Shown here piece after piece: positions 25,924-34,785 of a DNA stretch of 64,000 bases. The notes beneath the pieces are model-generated. The model ran no database searches, had not been told where the DNA came from, and saw nothing but the letters and a program-made list of their open reading frames with translations. This DNA is from Brevibacillus invocatus. Lineage in GTDB: Bacteria > Bacillota > Bacilli > Brevibacillales > Brevibacillaceae. The DNA lies in the NCBI RefSeq assembly GCF_003710915.1, contig NZ_RHHR01000019.1, positions 1 to 64,000 of the forward strand, in the 5' to 3' direction. Made by a program: the position numbers and the translations under genes. The first letter of the stretch is position 1. Each line of letters begins with the position of its first letter.

Positions 25924-26002
25924 CAACAAACACTCCTCCCCTGTATATTTGTTCATCTGATGATGATCTCATTCCATACATGTGGCTGTAAAGGAAAGTA
26001 AA

Positions 26003-26040
26003 CAAAAAGCGGCTGCCGATTATCTCGACAGCCTGCCCGC
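26003..26040 (-). terminator. Rho-independent terminator after the small hydrophilic protein gene
   Basis: The minus strand has GGCTGTCGA paired with TCGGCAGCC (one G-T), extended by GC, then TTTTTG. It directly follows the stop at 26048. Confidence 0.75.
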
Positions 26041-26047
26041 TGAGTGA

Positions 26048-26179
26048 TTACTGGTTCTTTCCGGTCCCTTCGTTGCGATCGTTGTGATGCGATTGGCGAA
26101 GGTTTGTATTCTTGTCATTTTCGTCTAATGTTTTCCCACGGTTCTTCCCCAGGTCCTTGCTGTTGTTATTCTTGCCCAT
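26048..26179 (-). CDS. Small hydrophilic Asn/Lys-rich protein, 43 aa, possible spore protein
   Basis: A 43-codon gene with a strong ribosome site (GGGAGG before the ATG at 26179) and its own terminator. It begins MGKNNNSKDLGKNRGKTLDE and ends GTGKNQ, extremely rich in Asn, Lys, Asp and Gly, with no hydrophobic core. The composition and the KNQ end recall minor small acid-soluble spore proteins (SspO/SspN-like) or tlp-type proteins. That is a guess; the gene itself is well supported. Confidence 0.6.
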   Translation of the reverse strand: MGKNNNSKDLGKNRGKTLDENDKNTNLRQSHHNDRNEGTGKNQ

Positions 26180-26241
26180 CTGCGTACACCTCCCTTGCTT
26201 TAAGTATCAAAGGATAGCGTAACCAGTTGTCCTCTCTTTAC

Positions 26242-26667
26242 TCATTTGATCGGCCTCGTCTCCATTCGACGAAAGCGTCCTCTCATGGAATAAATGATGG
26301 CGTAAGGGACTCTCCAGCCCAATAAAAAAGCCAGCGTGATCAGATAGGTGACTTGGGAAAAAATCCAGGTCATTGGAGCATCCAGCCAAATGGAGCGGAG
26401 TATCAGACCAATCGGTGCAGCCAAAGTCCAAGTCAGCACCGTGGAGAGGAGCAGTCTCCAGCCATTCCCGTATGTCTTCCTTCCATAGCTGCGAAACACA
26501 AACGCAGCGATCAGCCAACCGATCAAAAACGGCATTAATGTTTCCAAAATACCGAGGAAATTAGCAGGCAGTTGGTGAAGCAGCTTCCCATAGTAGATAA
26601 ACAGCCAAAACGCGACCAGATCCCCGACCAGCAATACATAGCCTGCCGGCGAAATTCGCAGTCTCAT
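26242..26667 (-). CDS. DUF3054-type membrane protein, 141 aa
   Basis: Four hydrophobic segments and a basic C-terminus (SMRGRFRRMETRPIK). The GDLVAFWLFIYYGKLLH start and the spacing of helices match the DUF3054 family, whose function is unknown. ATG at 26667, with GAGGGTGCAC upstream. It lies 62 nt before the small hydrophilic gene in the same direction. Confidence 0.72.
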   Translation of the reverse strand: MRLRISPAGYVLLVGDLVAFWLFIYYGKLLHQLPANFLGILETLMPFLIGWLIAAFVFRSYGRKTYGNGWRLLLSTVLTWTLAAPIGLILRSIWLDAPMTWIFSQVTYLITLAFLLGWRVPYAIIYSMRGRFRRMETRPIK

Positions 26668-26745
26668 GTGCACCCTCTTTTCTAGCGGAGGCTTTCATTT
26701 TCTCTATTGTACACATGCAGCGTGTTTCCCTACAATCCAAGTCAC

Positions 26746-27339
26746 TCATGATTCACCAAACAGATACATTTGCAATTTCTCCTCCACCCCAGACCATTCA
26801 CGATCCAGGATGCTAAACATCACCGTATCACGGACATATCCGTCTTGTACGATCATGTGGCTGCGCAAAATTCCTTCTTTTACCCCGCCGATACGGGCAA
26901 TCGCTCGCTGAGAGTTGTGATTGCGCAGATCTGTCTTCAATTGAACCCGAATACACCCCAATGCCTCGAAGCAATGCTTCAGAAGCAGAAACTTGCATTC
27001 CGTATTCACCGCTGTTTTCCACACGGATGGAGTCAACCAGGTATGACCGATCTCCAACCCTTTGTCCCTGACTGAAATGGCCATGAGGCGCGTGCTGCCA
27101 ATGATTTTTTCGTCTCTCTTGTCGATGATCACAAAAGGCAACTCCGTACCTTTTGCCTCATTGTCTATCGCCGTACTGATAAAGGCGACGGCATCTTGGA
27201 ACGATTCCATTTTTTTGGACATATAGGTCCAGATGGACACATGTCGTCCAGCCTCCCATATCCCTTCTGCATGGCCTTGACGCAATGGCTCCAGACGTAC
27301 CCGTTTTCCTTCCAAAATGACTGGTGTGATTTGCAGCAT
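26746..27339 (-). CDS. GNAT-family N-acetyltransferase (RimJ/RimL-like), 197 aa
   Basis: GNAT fold: LEGKRVRLEPLRQGHAEGIWE at the N-terminus, then IIGSTRLMAISVRDKGLEIGHTWL and VNTECKFLLLKHCFEALGCIRVQLKTDLRNHNSQRAIARIGG, the typical acetyl-CoA and substrate segments of RimJ/RimL-like enzymes. The ATG at 27339 has AAGGAG 8 nt upstream. Substrate unknown. Confidence 0.87.
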   Translation of the reverse strand: MLQITPVILEGKRVRLEPLRQGHAEGIWEAGRHVSIWTYMSKKMESFQDAVAFISTAIDNEAKGTELPFVIIDKRDEKIIGSTRLMAISVRDKGLEIGHTWLTPSVWKTAVNTECKFLLLKHCFEALGCIRVQLKTDLRNHNSQRAIARIGGVKEGILRSHMIVQDGYVRDTVMFSILDREWSGVEEKLQMYLFGES

Positions 27340-27448
27340 ACCCATTCTCCTTAAATTCGGTGTACTGCCTGATCTTCTCGGCAGAACAGTAGCCCGAAAT
27401 TTTTTAAAGGTTAATGGGGAGAGCTGAATCTGTCAAGCTATCATTTCA

Positions 27449-28975
27449 TTATGCTTCCTCATTGATCACCACCTGTTTTCCTCGCCATTTCAAAATCAGT
27501 GGAATGATCAGCCAAAGCAGGGCGCATGCCAAAAAAATAAGCGATAGCGGTTTCGTCAAGAAGATCATGAAATCTCCGTTGGAGGTCGTTAAAGCTCTGC
27601 GCATGTTATTCTCAATCATCGGGCCAAGGACCAGGCCAAGGACGAGGGGTGCCAGTGGAAAGTCATTTTTGCTCAGGTAATAGCCAAGTATCCCGCATAG
27701 GACAAGCAAGACGAGATCAAAGGTGGTGATTTGGACCGCGTACACACCAAACACGGAGATGGCAATGATCAACGGAATCAGAAAATGCGGCGGTGTCTCA
27801 ATGATTTTTGCAAACACTTTAACCAAGGGCATGTTGAGGACAAGTAGCATGACATTTCCGATAAACATACTGGCAATCAGACCCCACGCAACCTGTGGAT
27901 GATCCGAAAACAGCAATGGCCCCGGCTGAACATTGTACATGAGGAGTGCACCCATCAAGATCGCCGTTGTACCCGATCCCGGAATCCCGAGCGTCAGCAG
28001 CGGTACCATGGCTCCACCCGAAGCTGCGTTGTTGGAGGATTCGGGTCCTGCTACCCCTTCAATCGCACCTTTACCGAACCGATCCGGGGTTTTGCTCCAT
28101 TTCTTTTCCAATATATAGGAGAAAAAAGATGCCAATGTGGCACCAGCGCCCGGCAGCAAACCCACAAAAAAACCAAGGATCGAACCGCGCGCAATCGGTG
28201 CCGCACTTTGTTTCAGATCCTGGGCAGTTGGCAAAATTCGCCCAACCTTGATCACCGGTGTTGAGGAGTTGTCATTTTCCATGATGCTTTTGAACACTTC
28301 ACCCAGGGCAAACAAACCGACAGCGATCGTCAGAAACTCCAGGCCCTGGTACAAATTCGGAATCTCGTAGGTAAAGCGTGCAACTCCTGATACGTTGTCG
28401 ATTCCAATCGTGGCCAGGAGAAGACCGGTTACTGTCATGATCAGTGCTTTGGTCATCGACTTGCCGCCCAGTCCGCTAACCGCACAGAGCCCGAGAAGCA
28501 TAAGCGAAAAGTATTCAGCTGGTCCGAATTGCAAAGCGAGATCGGATAGGGGCTGAGCTAGAAATACGAGCGCAACCAGTGCAAACAAGCCCGCGATAAA
28601 GGAACCAATCGCCGCGATGGAAAGCGCTGCGCCTGCCCGTCCTTGCTTGGCCATCTGATACCCGTCCAAGGTCGTTACGACAGAAGAAGATTCCCCTGGT
28701 GTATTTAATAAAATCGAGGTGGTCGATCCTCCATACATCGCGCCATAGTACACACCCGCCAAAAGGATCAACGCACTTGCCGCTGCGTGCTCCGGCTCAA
28801 GGCCACTGGTCAACGAAGCCGTCACGGGCATCAGCAAGGCGACACCGCTCATCGGACCAATTCCGGGCAGAACGCCTACTGCTGTACCAATCAACACGCC
28901 GATAAATGCGTAAATCACATTATGCCATTGTAACGCAATCAAAAAACCGTCAGCCAAGTATTGAATGGCACTCAT
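27449..28975 (-). CDS. tctA: Tripartite tricarboxylate transporter, large membrane subunit TctA, 508 aa
   Basis: Large integral subunit with about 12 helices and the two internally related signature regions: GVLPGIGPMSGVALLMPVT (about 34-52), ILLAGVYYGAMYGGSTTSILLNTPGE (about 70-95), and in the second half GLLPGAGATLASFFSYILEK and GGAMVPLLTLGIPGSGTTAILMGALL. With TctB and the binding protein it forms a secondary, binding-protein-dependent importer of di/tricarboxylates. GGAGGAAATGAG precedes the ATG, 12 nt after tctB. Confidence 0.95.
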   Translation of the reverse strand: MSAIQYLADGFLIALQWHNVIYAFIGVLIGTAVGVLPGIGPMSGVALLMPVTASLTSGLEPEHAAASALILLAGVYYGAMYGGSTTSILLNTPGESSSVVTTLDGYQMAKQGRAGAALSIAAIGSFIAGLFALVALVFLAQPLSDLALQFGPAEYFSLMLLGLCAVSGLGGKSMTKALIMTVTGLLLATIGIDNVSGVARFTYEIPNLYQGLEFLTIAVGLFALGEVFKSIMENDNSSTPVIKVGRILPTAQDLKQSAAPIARGSILGFFVGLLPGAGATLASFFSYILEKKWSKTPDRFGKGAIEGVAGPESSNNAASGGAMVPLLTLGIPGSGTTAILMGALLMYNVQPGPLLFSDHPQVAWGLIASMFIGNVMLLVLNMPLVKVFAKIIETPPHFLIPLIIAISVFGVYAVQITTFDLVLLVLCGILGYYLSKNDFPLAPLVLGLVLGPMIENNMRRALTTSNGDFMIFLTKPLSLIFLACALLWLIIPLILKWRGKQVVINEEA

Positions 28976-28987
28976 CTCATTTCCTCC

Positions 28988-29453
28988 TTACATGCCTGAC
29001 CAGACAGGAAAACCTGGCAAGGTTCCTTTTAGCAAGTTGACGTACACGTAATAGACACCTACGGAAAAGCACAAAGAGACTAAGGTCGTCTTCAGGTAGC
29101 TCTTGCTCCCCATAACCTGGAAGGAGATGAATAAAAAGAGAAATGTCGTGAGGATATAGCCGATCGGTTCCAGTAAAAACACATAGAGAAATGTAGCTGC
29201 CAACATAATAAAAAATCGTTTGTACTGAAGCTGTGCCACGTTCCCGGAGGCGCTATCCCCTGCCGTTTTTCTGCTGGACTCCCAAAACAGGCGCAAGCTG
29301 AGCAGGATCAGAATCAATCCCAAACCCAGCGGAAACATGTTTGGCCCCACTTCACTCCCGTAAGCGCTTGTAGAAATATTGCGGCTTTCTACCACAAACA
29401 AAGCGCCTACCAACGCAAAGCAAATGCTGCTGTATCGGTCAAATGTCCGGTTC
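28988..29453 (-). CDS. tctB: Tripartite tricarboxylate transporter, small membrane subunit TctB, 155 aa
   Basis: Four-helix small subunit with a GSEVGPNMFPLGLGLILILLSL region typical of TctB. It starts with GTG (about 29453-29455) behind AAAGGAGGG. Middle gene of tctC-tctB-tctA. Confidence 0.9.
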
Positions 29454-29512
29454 ACCGTACGGACCCTCCTTTGGTTGAAAAAGGAGAGGGAGTTCCCCTC
29501 TCCTTTCGCTCC

Positions 29513-30568
29513 TTATTTCGACATCCCCAGCGATGTGAGCAGCTCGGTTACCAATTTGTCCTGCTCGTTCAGGAACTTCGTGAAATCTTCTGAACCTCTG
29601 TACTCACTTGCCCAGCCATTCGCTTCCAGCTCTTTTTTCCAAGCATCGCTCTCGGAAAGCTCCTTCAGCTTGCCCTCCCAGTACGCCTTGGCATCTGCCG
29701 GCATATCTGGCGGGCCAAACACTCCGCGCCAAATATTAAAGGTTGCATCGATTCCTTGTTCTTTTAACGTAGGGACGTCTTTCAGTTCTCCACCGAGTCT
29801 TTCCTCAGACGTTACACCCAGCACCCGAATTTTTCCTGCCTTGAGGTATTCGGTGACACCGGAAGCATCCGTAGCAATCATGTCAGCATTATTGCCCAAG
29901 AGTGCTGCAATAGCCTCTCCGCCGCCGTCATAGGAGACGTACTTGACCTTTTTCGGATCGATTCCGTATTTCGCGGCTGGCAAGACACTGATCAGATGGT
30001 CCATCGATCCAGGTGCGGATCCGCCCGCCAACGTGATTTTGCTCGGATCTGCTTTGATGGCTTCAAGCAAGCTCTTCAGATCCTGATAAGGTGAATCCGC
30101 CCGAACGACTACAGCACCAAAATCTTTTGTCATTTGCGCCAGTGGAGTGACATCTTTATACCCATACGGACTGTTTCCTTCTTTTTTGTTGTGGTTGATC
30201 AAAATGGGCGGTGAATTGACGAAGAGACGATACGCATTGCCTTTGTCCTTGCTCACATACTCTGCCATGAAGACGACACCGCCGCCGCCTGGCTTGTTCT
30301 CAACGGTTATGGCTTGCTCCACCAATTTGCTTTCATTCAACACTTTTCCGAGCGACCGAGCGGTTTTATCCCAACCTCCGCCGGCTCCTGACGGTGCTAC
30401 CATGATGATGGGCTTCTCCGGATATTTGGATACTGGCTGCTCGGCCGTGGTACCCGTAGAACCTCCGGTGGTTCCACTGCCCGTGTTTGTATTCCCGCCA
30501 CCCCCACAGGCGACCAGTGCCAGCGTAAGGATGCCGGACACGGCTAGAAGCAGATTTCTCTTTTTCAA
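29513..30568 (-). CDS. tctC: Tripartite tricarboxylate transporter binding protein TctC, 351 aa
   Basis: Lipoprotein signal (ALVACGGGG) and Gly/Thr-rich linker are followed by the BugT/TctC fold (YPEKPIIMVAPSGAGGGWDKTARSLGKVL, then ENKPGGGGVVFMAEYV, and AGGSAPGSMDHL). It captures the substrate outside the cell for TctAB. Start: TTG at 30568 with GAGGGGG upstream; an upstream frame to 30610 lacks a ribosome site. A cre-like site lies 28 nt before the start. The two-component system upstream is of the citrate/dicarboxylate-sensing type, which agrees with a carboxylate substrate. Confidence 0.93.
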   Translation of the reverse strand: MKKRNLLLAVSGILTLALVACGGGGNTNTGSGTTGGSTGTTAEQPVSKYPEKPIIMVAPSGAGGGWDKTARSLGKVLNESKLVEQAITVENKPGGGGVVFMAEYVSKDKGNAYRLFVNSPPILINHNKKEGNSPYGYKDVTPLAQMTKDFGAVVVRADSPYQDLKSLLEAIKADPSKITLAGGSAPGSMDHLISVLPAAKYGIDPKKVKYVSYDGGGEAIAALLGNNADMIATDASGVTEYLKAGKIRVLGVTSEERLGGELKDVPTLKEQGIDATFNIWRGVFGPPDMPADAKAYWEGKLKELSESDAWKKELEANGWASEYRGSEDFTKFLNEQDKLVTELLTSLGMSK

Positions 30569-30595
30569 AGTAATTCCCCCTCTTCCTTCTATACA

Positions 30596-30609
30596 TGTAA
30601 GCGCCTTCA
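30596..30609 (-). promoter_or_regulatory. Candidate cre (CcpA) site before tctC
   Basis: The plus strand reads TGTAAGCGCCTTCA, one mismatch from TGWAANCGNTNWCA. It lies 28-41 nt upstream of the tctC start at 30568, consistent with catabolite repression of carboxylate uptake. Confidence 0.55.
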
Positions 30610-30708
30610 AATCTGTTTCAAAAGTAACATGCGAGAGGTGCGGGAGAATAGTTTTCGTGCATAAAGCCTATTATGAATTTTAAGTACTTTTTGTTCATTA
30701 TGTTCACG

Positions 30709-31404
30709 TTATGGGGAGGCAACATAACGGTATTTCCGCTCAGGTCTCCCCACTGTTCCATAGATCAGATCCGCTCGCGCCTTTTTCTCGACGACGAGAT
30801 ACTCCAGATAACGCCTGGCCGTCGTCCGACTCGTCCCGATCTCTTTGCTGATCTCCTCGGCAGAAACACCCGTGTCCTTTGTCTGCTTGATGGCATTCAA
30901 CACTTTTTCAAGCGTTAGGAGATCAATGCCCTTGGGTAATAGTGCTTCTCTTGGCTTGCCTACAGCTAGATTGCGCATCAGGATTCGATCAATTGCCTCC
31001 TGATCAATCTCTCCTAGCTCGCGTGTACGCAAGAGATGCTCCCTATAGCTTTCCAGCCTTTCGCGAAAACGTTCAAACACGAGGGGCTTAACGATGTAAT
31101 CGAAGACTCCTCCGCGCAATGCCTCCTGTACCATCTCGATTTCCTTCGCTGCTGTAATCATGATGATATCCACATCCCGATGGTGCTGACGAATATGCCA
31201 GACCAGTTCCGATCCCAGCATGTCAGGCAAATAGACGTCCAGCAAGACTAGATGAGGCTTTGTATACGCAAGCATTTCCTTCGCCTCGGCTCCATTCGTC
31301 GCTGTCGCAATGACTTCAAAGCCCTCAACCTTACTGACAAAACGTCTGTTGATATCAATAATGCGCAGATCATCCTCCACGATCAGCACTTCAACCTTCT
31401 TCAT
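30709..31404 (-). CDS. CitB/DcuR-type response regulator, 231 aa
   Basis: Receiver domain with VEDD near the N-terminus, phospho-acceptor Asp in LVLLDVYLPD and Lys in DYIVKP. The C-terminal HTH (VSAEEISKEIGTSRTTARRYLEYL) is of the CitB/DcuR/DctR class. ATG at 31404 behind GGAGGGG, overlapping the kinase stop by 14 nt. It should control the adjacent tctCBA operon. A short stem (CGTTATG/CATAACG) overlaps its stop codon. Confidence 0.92.
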   Translation of the reverse strand: MKKVEVLIVEDDLRIIDINRRFVSKVEGFEVIATATNGAEAKEMLAYTKPHLVLLDVYLPDMLGSELVWHIRQHHRDVDIIMITAAKEIEMVQEALRGGVFDYIVKPLVFERFRERLESYREHLLRTRELGEIDQEAIDRILMRNLAVGKPREALLPKGIDLLTLEKVLNAIKQTKDTGVSAEEISKEIGTSRTTARRYLEYLVVEKKARADLIYGTVGRPERKYRYVASP

Positions 31405-33016
31405 GATTACCCCTCCAATCTTTAGGCAAGGATACGGTGAACAAAGCTCCGCCCCATTCGCTTTTGCCCACGAGAATATAGCCACCTAACTCTTCTACGA
31501 TACCGCGTACCTTAGACAGACCAATTCCACGCTGTTCTCCTTCCTTTGTAGAAAAACCGTATTCAAAGACCCGCTCCCACAGTTCTTCTGGCACCCCGGG
31601 ACCGGAGTCCTCCACTTCAAACAAGATTTCCTCCCCTGCATCCGAGAGATAGCACTCCACGACTTTTTTTGAACTGCCGACTCCATTGACAGCCTCCAAC
31701 GCATTCTGCAGCAGATTTCCGAGCAACACAATCAACTGCTGTCGGTTGATCGTGGCTGGCAGTTCTTGCAAGCGGCTGTCGTGATGGATCATAAACTGAA
31801 TTTTCAGTTCCTTTGCACGGTTATGCATGCCTAGCAGCAAAGCTCCAATCAGCGGGTCTGGAATTTGTTTGGCGAGAAAAAGAATCAGTTCCTGCTGAGA
31901 GGATGTCTCGCTTGTGATCAGTTCGACGGCTTCTTGTATGGAACCGAGCTGCAATAAACCGGAGATCGTATACAGAAGATTATGAAATTCATGAGTCTGC
32001 GCACGCAAGACATCCGCGTATCGTCGTGCCTGGGACAGCTCAGATGCCAGCTGGTCGATTTCAGACTTGGCGCGAAAGCTGCTTACAACACCTACAACTT
32101 GACCACTCAGCTTGATCGGAACGCGATTGACGATGATTTCCTTGCCCCCGATCAGTGTCTCTCGGTCAAGCTGGTATTCCCCTGTTTCAAGGATCTCTGG
32201 CATACGGCTGTCGGGCAAAACCTCGTAGATCTGCTTACCCTGAACTTCGTCTTCTGGCAGCTCTAGAATACGAAGCGCCGCTTTGTTCATCATGGTAATC
32301 TGGTTGGTTTTGTCGATGGCAACGATTCCTTCACGCACGGATTCCAGCACGGCGTTGCGTTGGACGTACAAGGCCGCGATCTCCTCCGGTTCCAAACCAA
32401 GGATCGCCCGCTTGAGATAACGGCTTAAAGCAATCGCTCCAACCACGCCGCACAGAACAGCAATGCCCATGATCAAAAACACTTTTTCTTGATAATCGGC
32501 TATCGCACTCTCGATGTCTTCCAGCAGATAACCCACGGAAACGATCCCGATAACCTCTCCATCGTTTCCTTTAATCGGTACTTTTCCACGCAGTGAAGGT
32601 CCCATGCTGCCCACTGCCTTGGATATGTACGATTGACCATGCAAGAGTCCCAAATCATTGTCGCCTCCGACCATTTCCTTGCCTATACGATCCTCGATGG
32701 GATGGGCATACCGAATCCCTTCCCTGTTGCCCACAACGACAAACTCTGCATCGGTCTGGATGCGAACATTTTCTGCGATGGGCTGAATCAGCACAGAGGG
32801 GTTCTCCGCATAGAATGCCGCCCGAAGCTCTGGGTCGTTTGCCGTTATTTTGGCGACGCTTAACGCTCTTCGTCCTACCTGTTCCTCAATAGAAGAAGCA
32901 ATAATAGAAGAAAAAATCAATCCAATTACACTGATAATGCCAATAATCACAGACGTAATCAATAAAATCATTCTGGTCTGAAAGGAGAGGCGAACTCTCT
33001 TTGACCTTGTCATCAT
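31391..33016 (-). CDS. DcuS/CitA-type sensor histidine kinase, 541 aa
   Basis: Two membrane helices (about 15-37 and 180-200) flank an extracytoplasmic sCACHE-type domain (RRALSVAKITANDPELRAAF, RYAHPIEDRIGKEMVGGD), the citrate/C4-dicarboxylate-sensing arrangement. A cytoplasmic PAS domain (about 220-330), a SpoOB-like His box (RAQTHEFHNLLYTISGLLQLG) and HATPase (GNLLQNALEAV, EDSGPGV, RGIGLSKV) follow. AGAGGTGAG precedes the tandem ATGs. First gene of the sensor-regulator pair upstream of tctCBA. Confidence 0.94.
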   Translation of the reverse strand: MMTRSKRVRLSFQTRMILLITSVIIGIISVIGLIFSSIIASSIEEQVGRRALSVAKITANDPELRAAFYAENPSVLIQPIAENVRIQTDAEFVVVGNREGIRYAHPIEDRIGKEMVGGDNDLGLLHGQSYISKAVGSMGPSLRGKVPIKGNDGEVIGIVSVGYLLEDIESAIADYQEKVFLIMGIAVLCGVVGAIALSRYLKRAILGLEPEEIAALYVQRNAVLESVREGIVAIDKTNQITMMNKAALRILELPEDEVQGKQIYEVLPDSRMPEILETGEYQLDRETLIGGKEIIVNRVPIKLSGQVVGVVSSFRAKSEIDQLASELSQARRYADVLRAQTHEFHNLLYTISGLLQLGSIQEAVELITSETSSQQELILFLAKQIPDPLIGALLLGMHNRAKELKIQFMIHHDSRLQELPATINRQQLIVLLGNLLQNALEAVNGVGSSKKVVECYLSDAGEEILFEVEDSGPGVPEELWERVFEYGFSTKEGEQRGIGLSKVRGIVEELGGYILVGKSEWGGALFTVSLPKDWRGNHEEG

Positions 33017-33215
33017 TGTCTCACCTCTGGTTTCATTTTACCACCAGAGGGAAAGAAAGCGATATCACCAATCCCGTCTTTGACATCGAAAGTCTCGCTT
33101 TGAAAATGTTGGAATTAGGTCTGCACTCCCCCAATATACTTTACCAACTTATATTCGAGACAAACTGGGCGGTTGTCCGAATGTAAGCGTCAGTCCAAGT
33201 AAAGGAGGGATATTT

Positions 33216-34706
33216 GTGAAAACACAGCACGACACAAATGGGATCGTCACTCTGACAAAGGAAGGCGAAAATTTGGTCAAGGACAGCCCGCTATACAATG
33301 AAGGGCTTCGTCCAACCACATTGGAAGAACACAGTTGGAGTGGCTACAACTTCGCAAGTCTGTGGATTGGTATGTCCATTTGTCTGCCTACTTACGCAAT
33401 GGCGGCTGGCTTGATTTCACTAGGCATGAACTGGTGGCAGGCCATTTGTACCATCATTCTCGGAAACTGTATTGTCCTTATCCCCATTCTTCTCAATTCG
33501 CACGCAGGTACCAAGTTTGGAATTCCCTATCCCGTATTTGCCCGTCTCTGGTTCGGCTCCAAAGGCGCGCACATTCCTGCTGTCGCCCGAGGCTTGATCG
33601 GAGCAGGATGGTTTGGGATCAACTGTTGGTTTGGCGGGGCAGCCATCGATACGCTGTTGATGTCCATGACCAACTGGGGCAGCGTCCCTGGTCACTTGTG
33701 GATCGCCTTTTTCGGATTCTGGGCACTCAACGTGTGGGTGGCTTATCGGGGGCCTGAAGCAATCAGAAAGATGGAAGCGTGGGCAGCTCCTGTGCTGATT
33801 ATCATGAGCTTGGCCTTGCTGGTATGGGCATTGACTAAAGCAGGCGGCTGGGGCCCCATGCTTTCGGCACCATCCAAATTCACTACTACAGGGGAATTCT
33901 TGAAAGTGTTTTTCCCAGCTCTCACGGGCGCAATCGCCTTCTGGGCAACAATGGCGTTGAACATTCCGGACTTTTGTCGCTACGCTAAAAGCCAAAAAGC
34001 ACAAATCATCGGTCAATCCTCTTCCTTGCCGACAACGATGGGCTTCTTCTCCTTTATCGGGGTAGCCGTTGCCTCTGCTACGGTAGTCATATACGGTGAA
34101 GCAATCTGGGATCCGGCAGCTGTACTGGCAAAATTCTCTCCATTCGCCATCTTTTTGGGAACCATCGGGATTGTGCTGGCTACCTTGACGACGAATGTGG
34201 CTGCCAACATCGTAGCCCCAGCACGTGCCGTAGAGAATCTCGCGCCTCGCCGTCTCAGCTATAAAACCGGAGCTCTGATCGCAGGATTTGTCTCCTTGCT
34301 CATGCAGCCCTGGTACATCCTCGACAACTTTGGCAATTACATCTTCCTCTGGTTGGGCACTTATGGAGCGCTCCTCGGTCCCATCGACGGTATCGCCATA
34401 GCGGACTACTGGCTGGTTCGCAAAAGACGGATTCATTTGACCGAGCTTTATAAGACAAACGGGATTTATTCCTACAAAAGCGGCTACAACATGCACGCAC
34501 TTTGGGCGATGCTGATCGGGATTGCCATTCCGTTCATCTGCAAGTACATTCCTGGACTTACGATCGTTTGGGACAATGCCTGGACGATTGGCTTGCTGAT
34601 CTCGCTTGCGATCTACACCTGGGTCATGAAAGGGAATGCGTCCATCGTTTCTGCCAAACAGTATGATCAAGTCACGTCTCACTCTACGCAATCTCACGCC
34701 TCTTGA
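33216..34706 (+). CDS. NCS1-family nucleobase/allantoin/hydantoin:cation symporter, 496 aa
   Basis: Twelve predicted helices. NCS1 motifs include SLWIGMSICLPTYAMAAGLI, GIPYPVFARLWFGSKGAHIPAVARGLIGAGWFGINCWFGG and FCRYAKSQ, then PARAVENLAPRRLSYKTGALI. Members move uracil, allantoin, hydantoins, cytosine or thiamine; the substrate cannot be read from sequence. The window also encodes a full pyrimidine-degradation route with a hydantoinase-family enzyme, so uracil or a hydantoin is plausible. GTG start behind AAAGGAGGG. Confidence 0.9.
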   Translation: MKTQHDTNGIVTLTKEGENLVKDSPLYNEGLRPTTLEEHSWSGYNFASLWIGMSICLPTYAMAAGLISLGMNWWQAICTIILGNCIVLIPILLNSHAGTKFGIPYPVFARLWFGSKGAHIPAVARGLIGAGWFGINCWFGGAAIDTLLMSMTNWGSVPGHLWIAFFGFWALNVWVAYRGPEAIRKMEAWAAPVLIIMSLALLVWALTKAGGWGPMLSAPSKFTTTGEFLKVFFPALTGAIAFWATMALNIPDFCRYAKSQKAQIIGQSSSLPTTMGFFSFIGVAVASATVVIYGEAIWDPAAVLAKFSPFAIFLGTIGIVLATLTTNVAANIVAPARAVENLAPRRLSYKTGALIAGFVSLLMQPWYILDNFGNYIFLWLGTYGALLGPIDGIAIADYWLVRKRRIHLTELYKTNGIYSYKSGYNMHALWAMLIGIAIPFICKYIPGLTIVWDNAWTIGLLISLAIYTWVMKGNASIVSAKQYDQVTSHSTQSHAS

Positions 34707-34719
34707 GTCATGCAAAGCA

Positions 34720-34759
34720 AAAGACTGGCTGCCTCGTTATAGAGGTGCCAGTCTTTTTT
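34720..34759 (+). terminator. Rho-independent terminator of the NCS1 gene
   Basis: AAGACTGGC and GCCAGTCTT form a perfect 9-bp stem followed by TTTT; flanking A residues make it usable from the convergent chemoreceptor gene as well. Confidence 0.85.
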
Positions 34760-34785
34760 GTGGTGAAAGGATCAAGGACCCGGAA

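Noticed and set aside
29354-29371. Third cre-like sequence (CTACAAGCGCTTACGG)
   Set aside because: Two key mismatches and a position inside the tctB coding sequence; likely chance.
33183-33196. cre-like TGTAAGCGTCAGTC before the NCS1 gene
   Set aside because: Three deviations in conserved positions; not enough to call.
33420-34715. 431-codon open frame on the minus strand
   Set aside because: It is antisense to the NCS1 permease, is rich in Arg, Cys, His and Gly as expected of a shadow frame, and has no ribosome site or domain.
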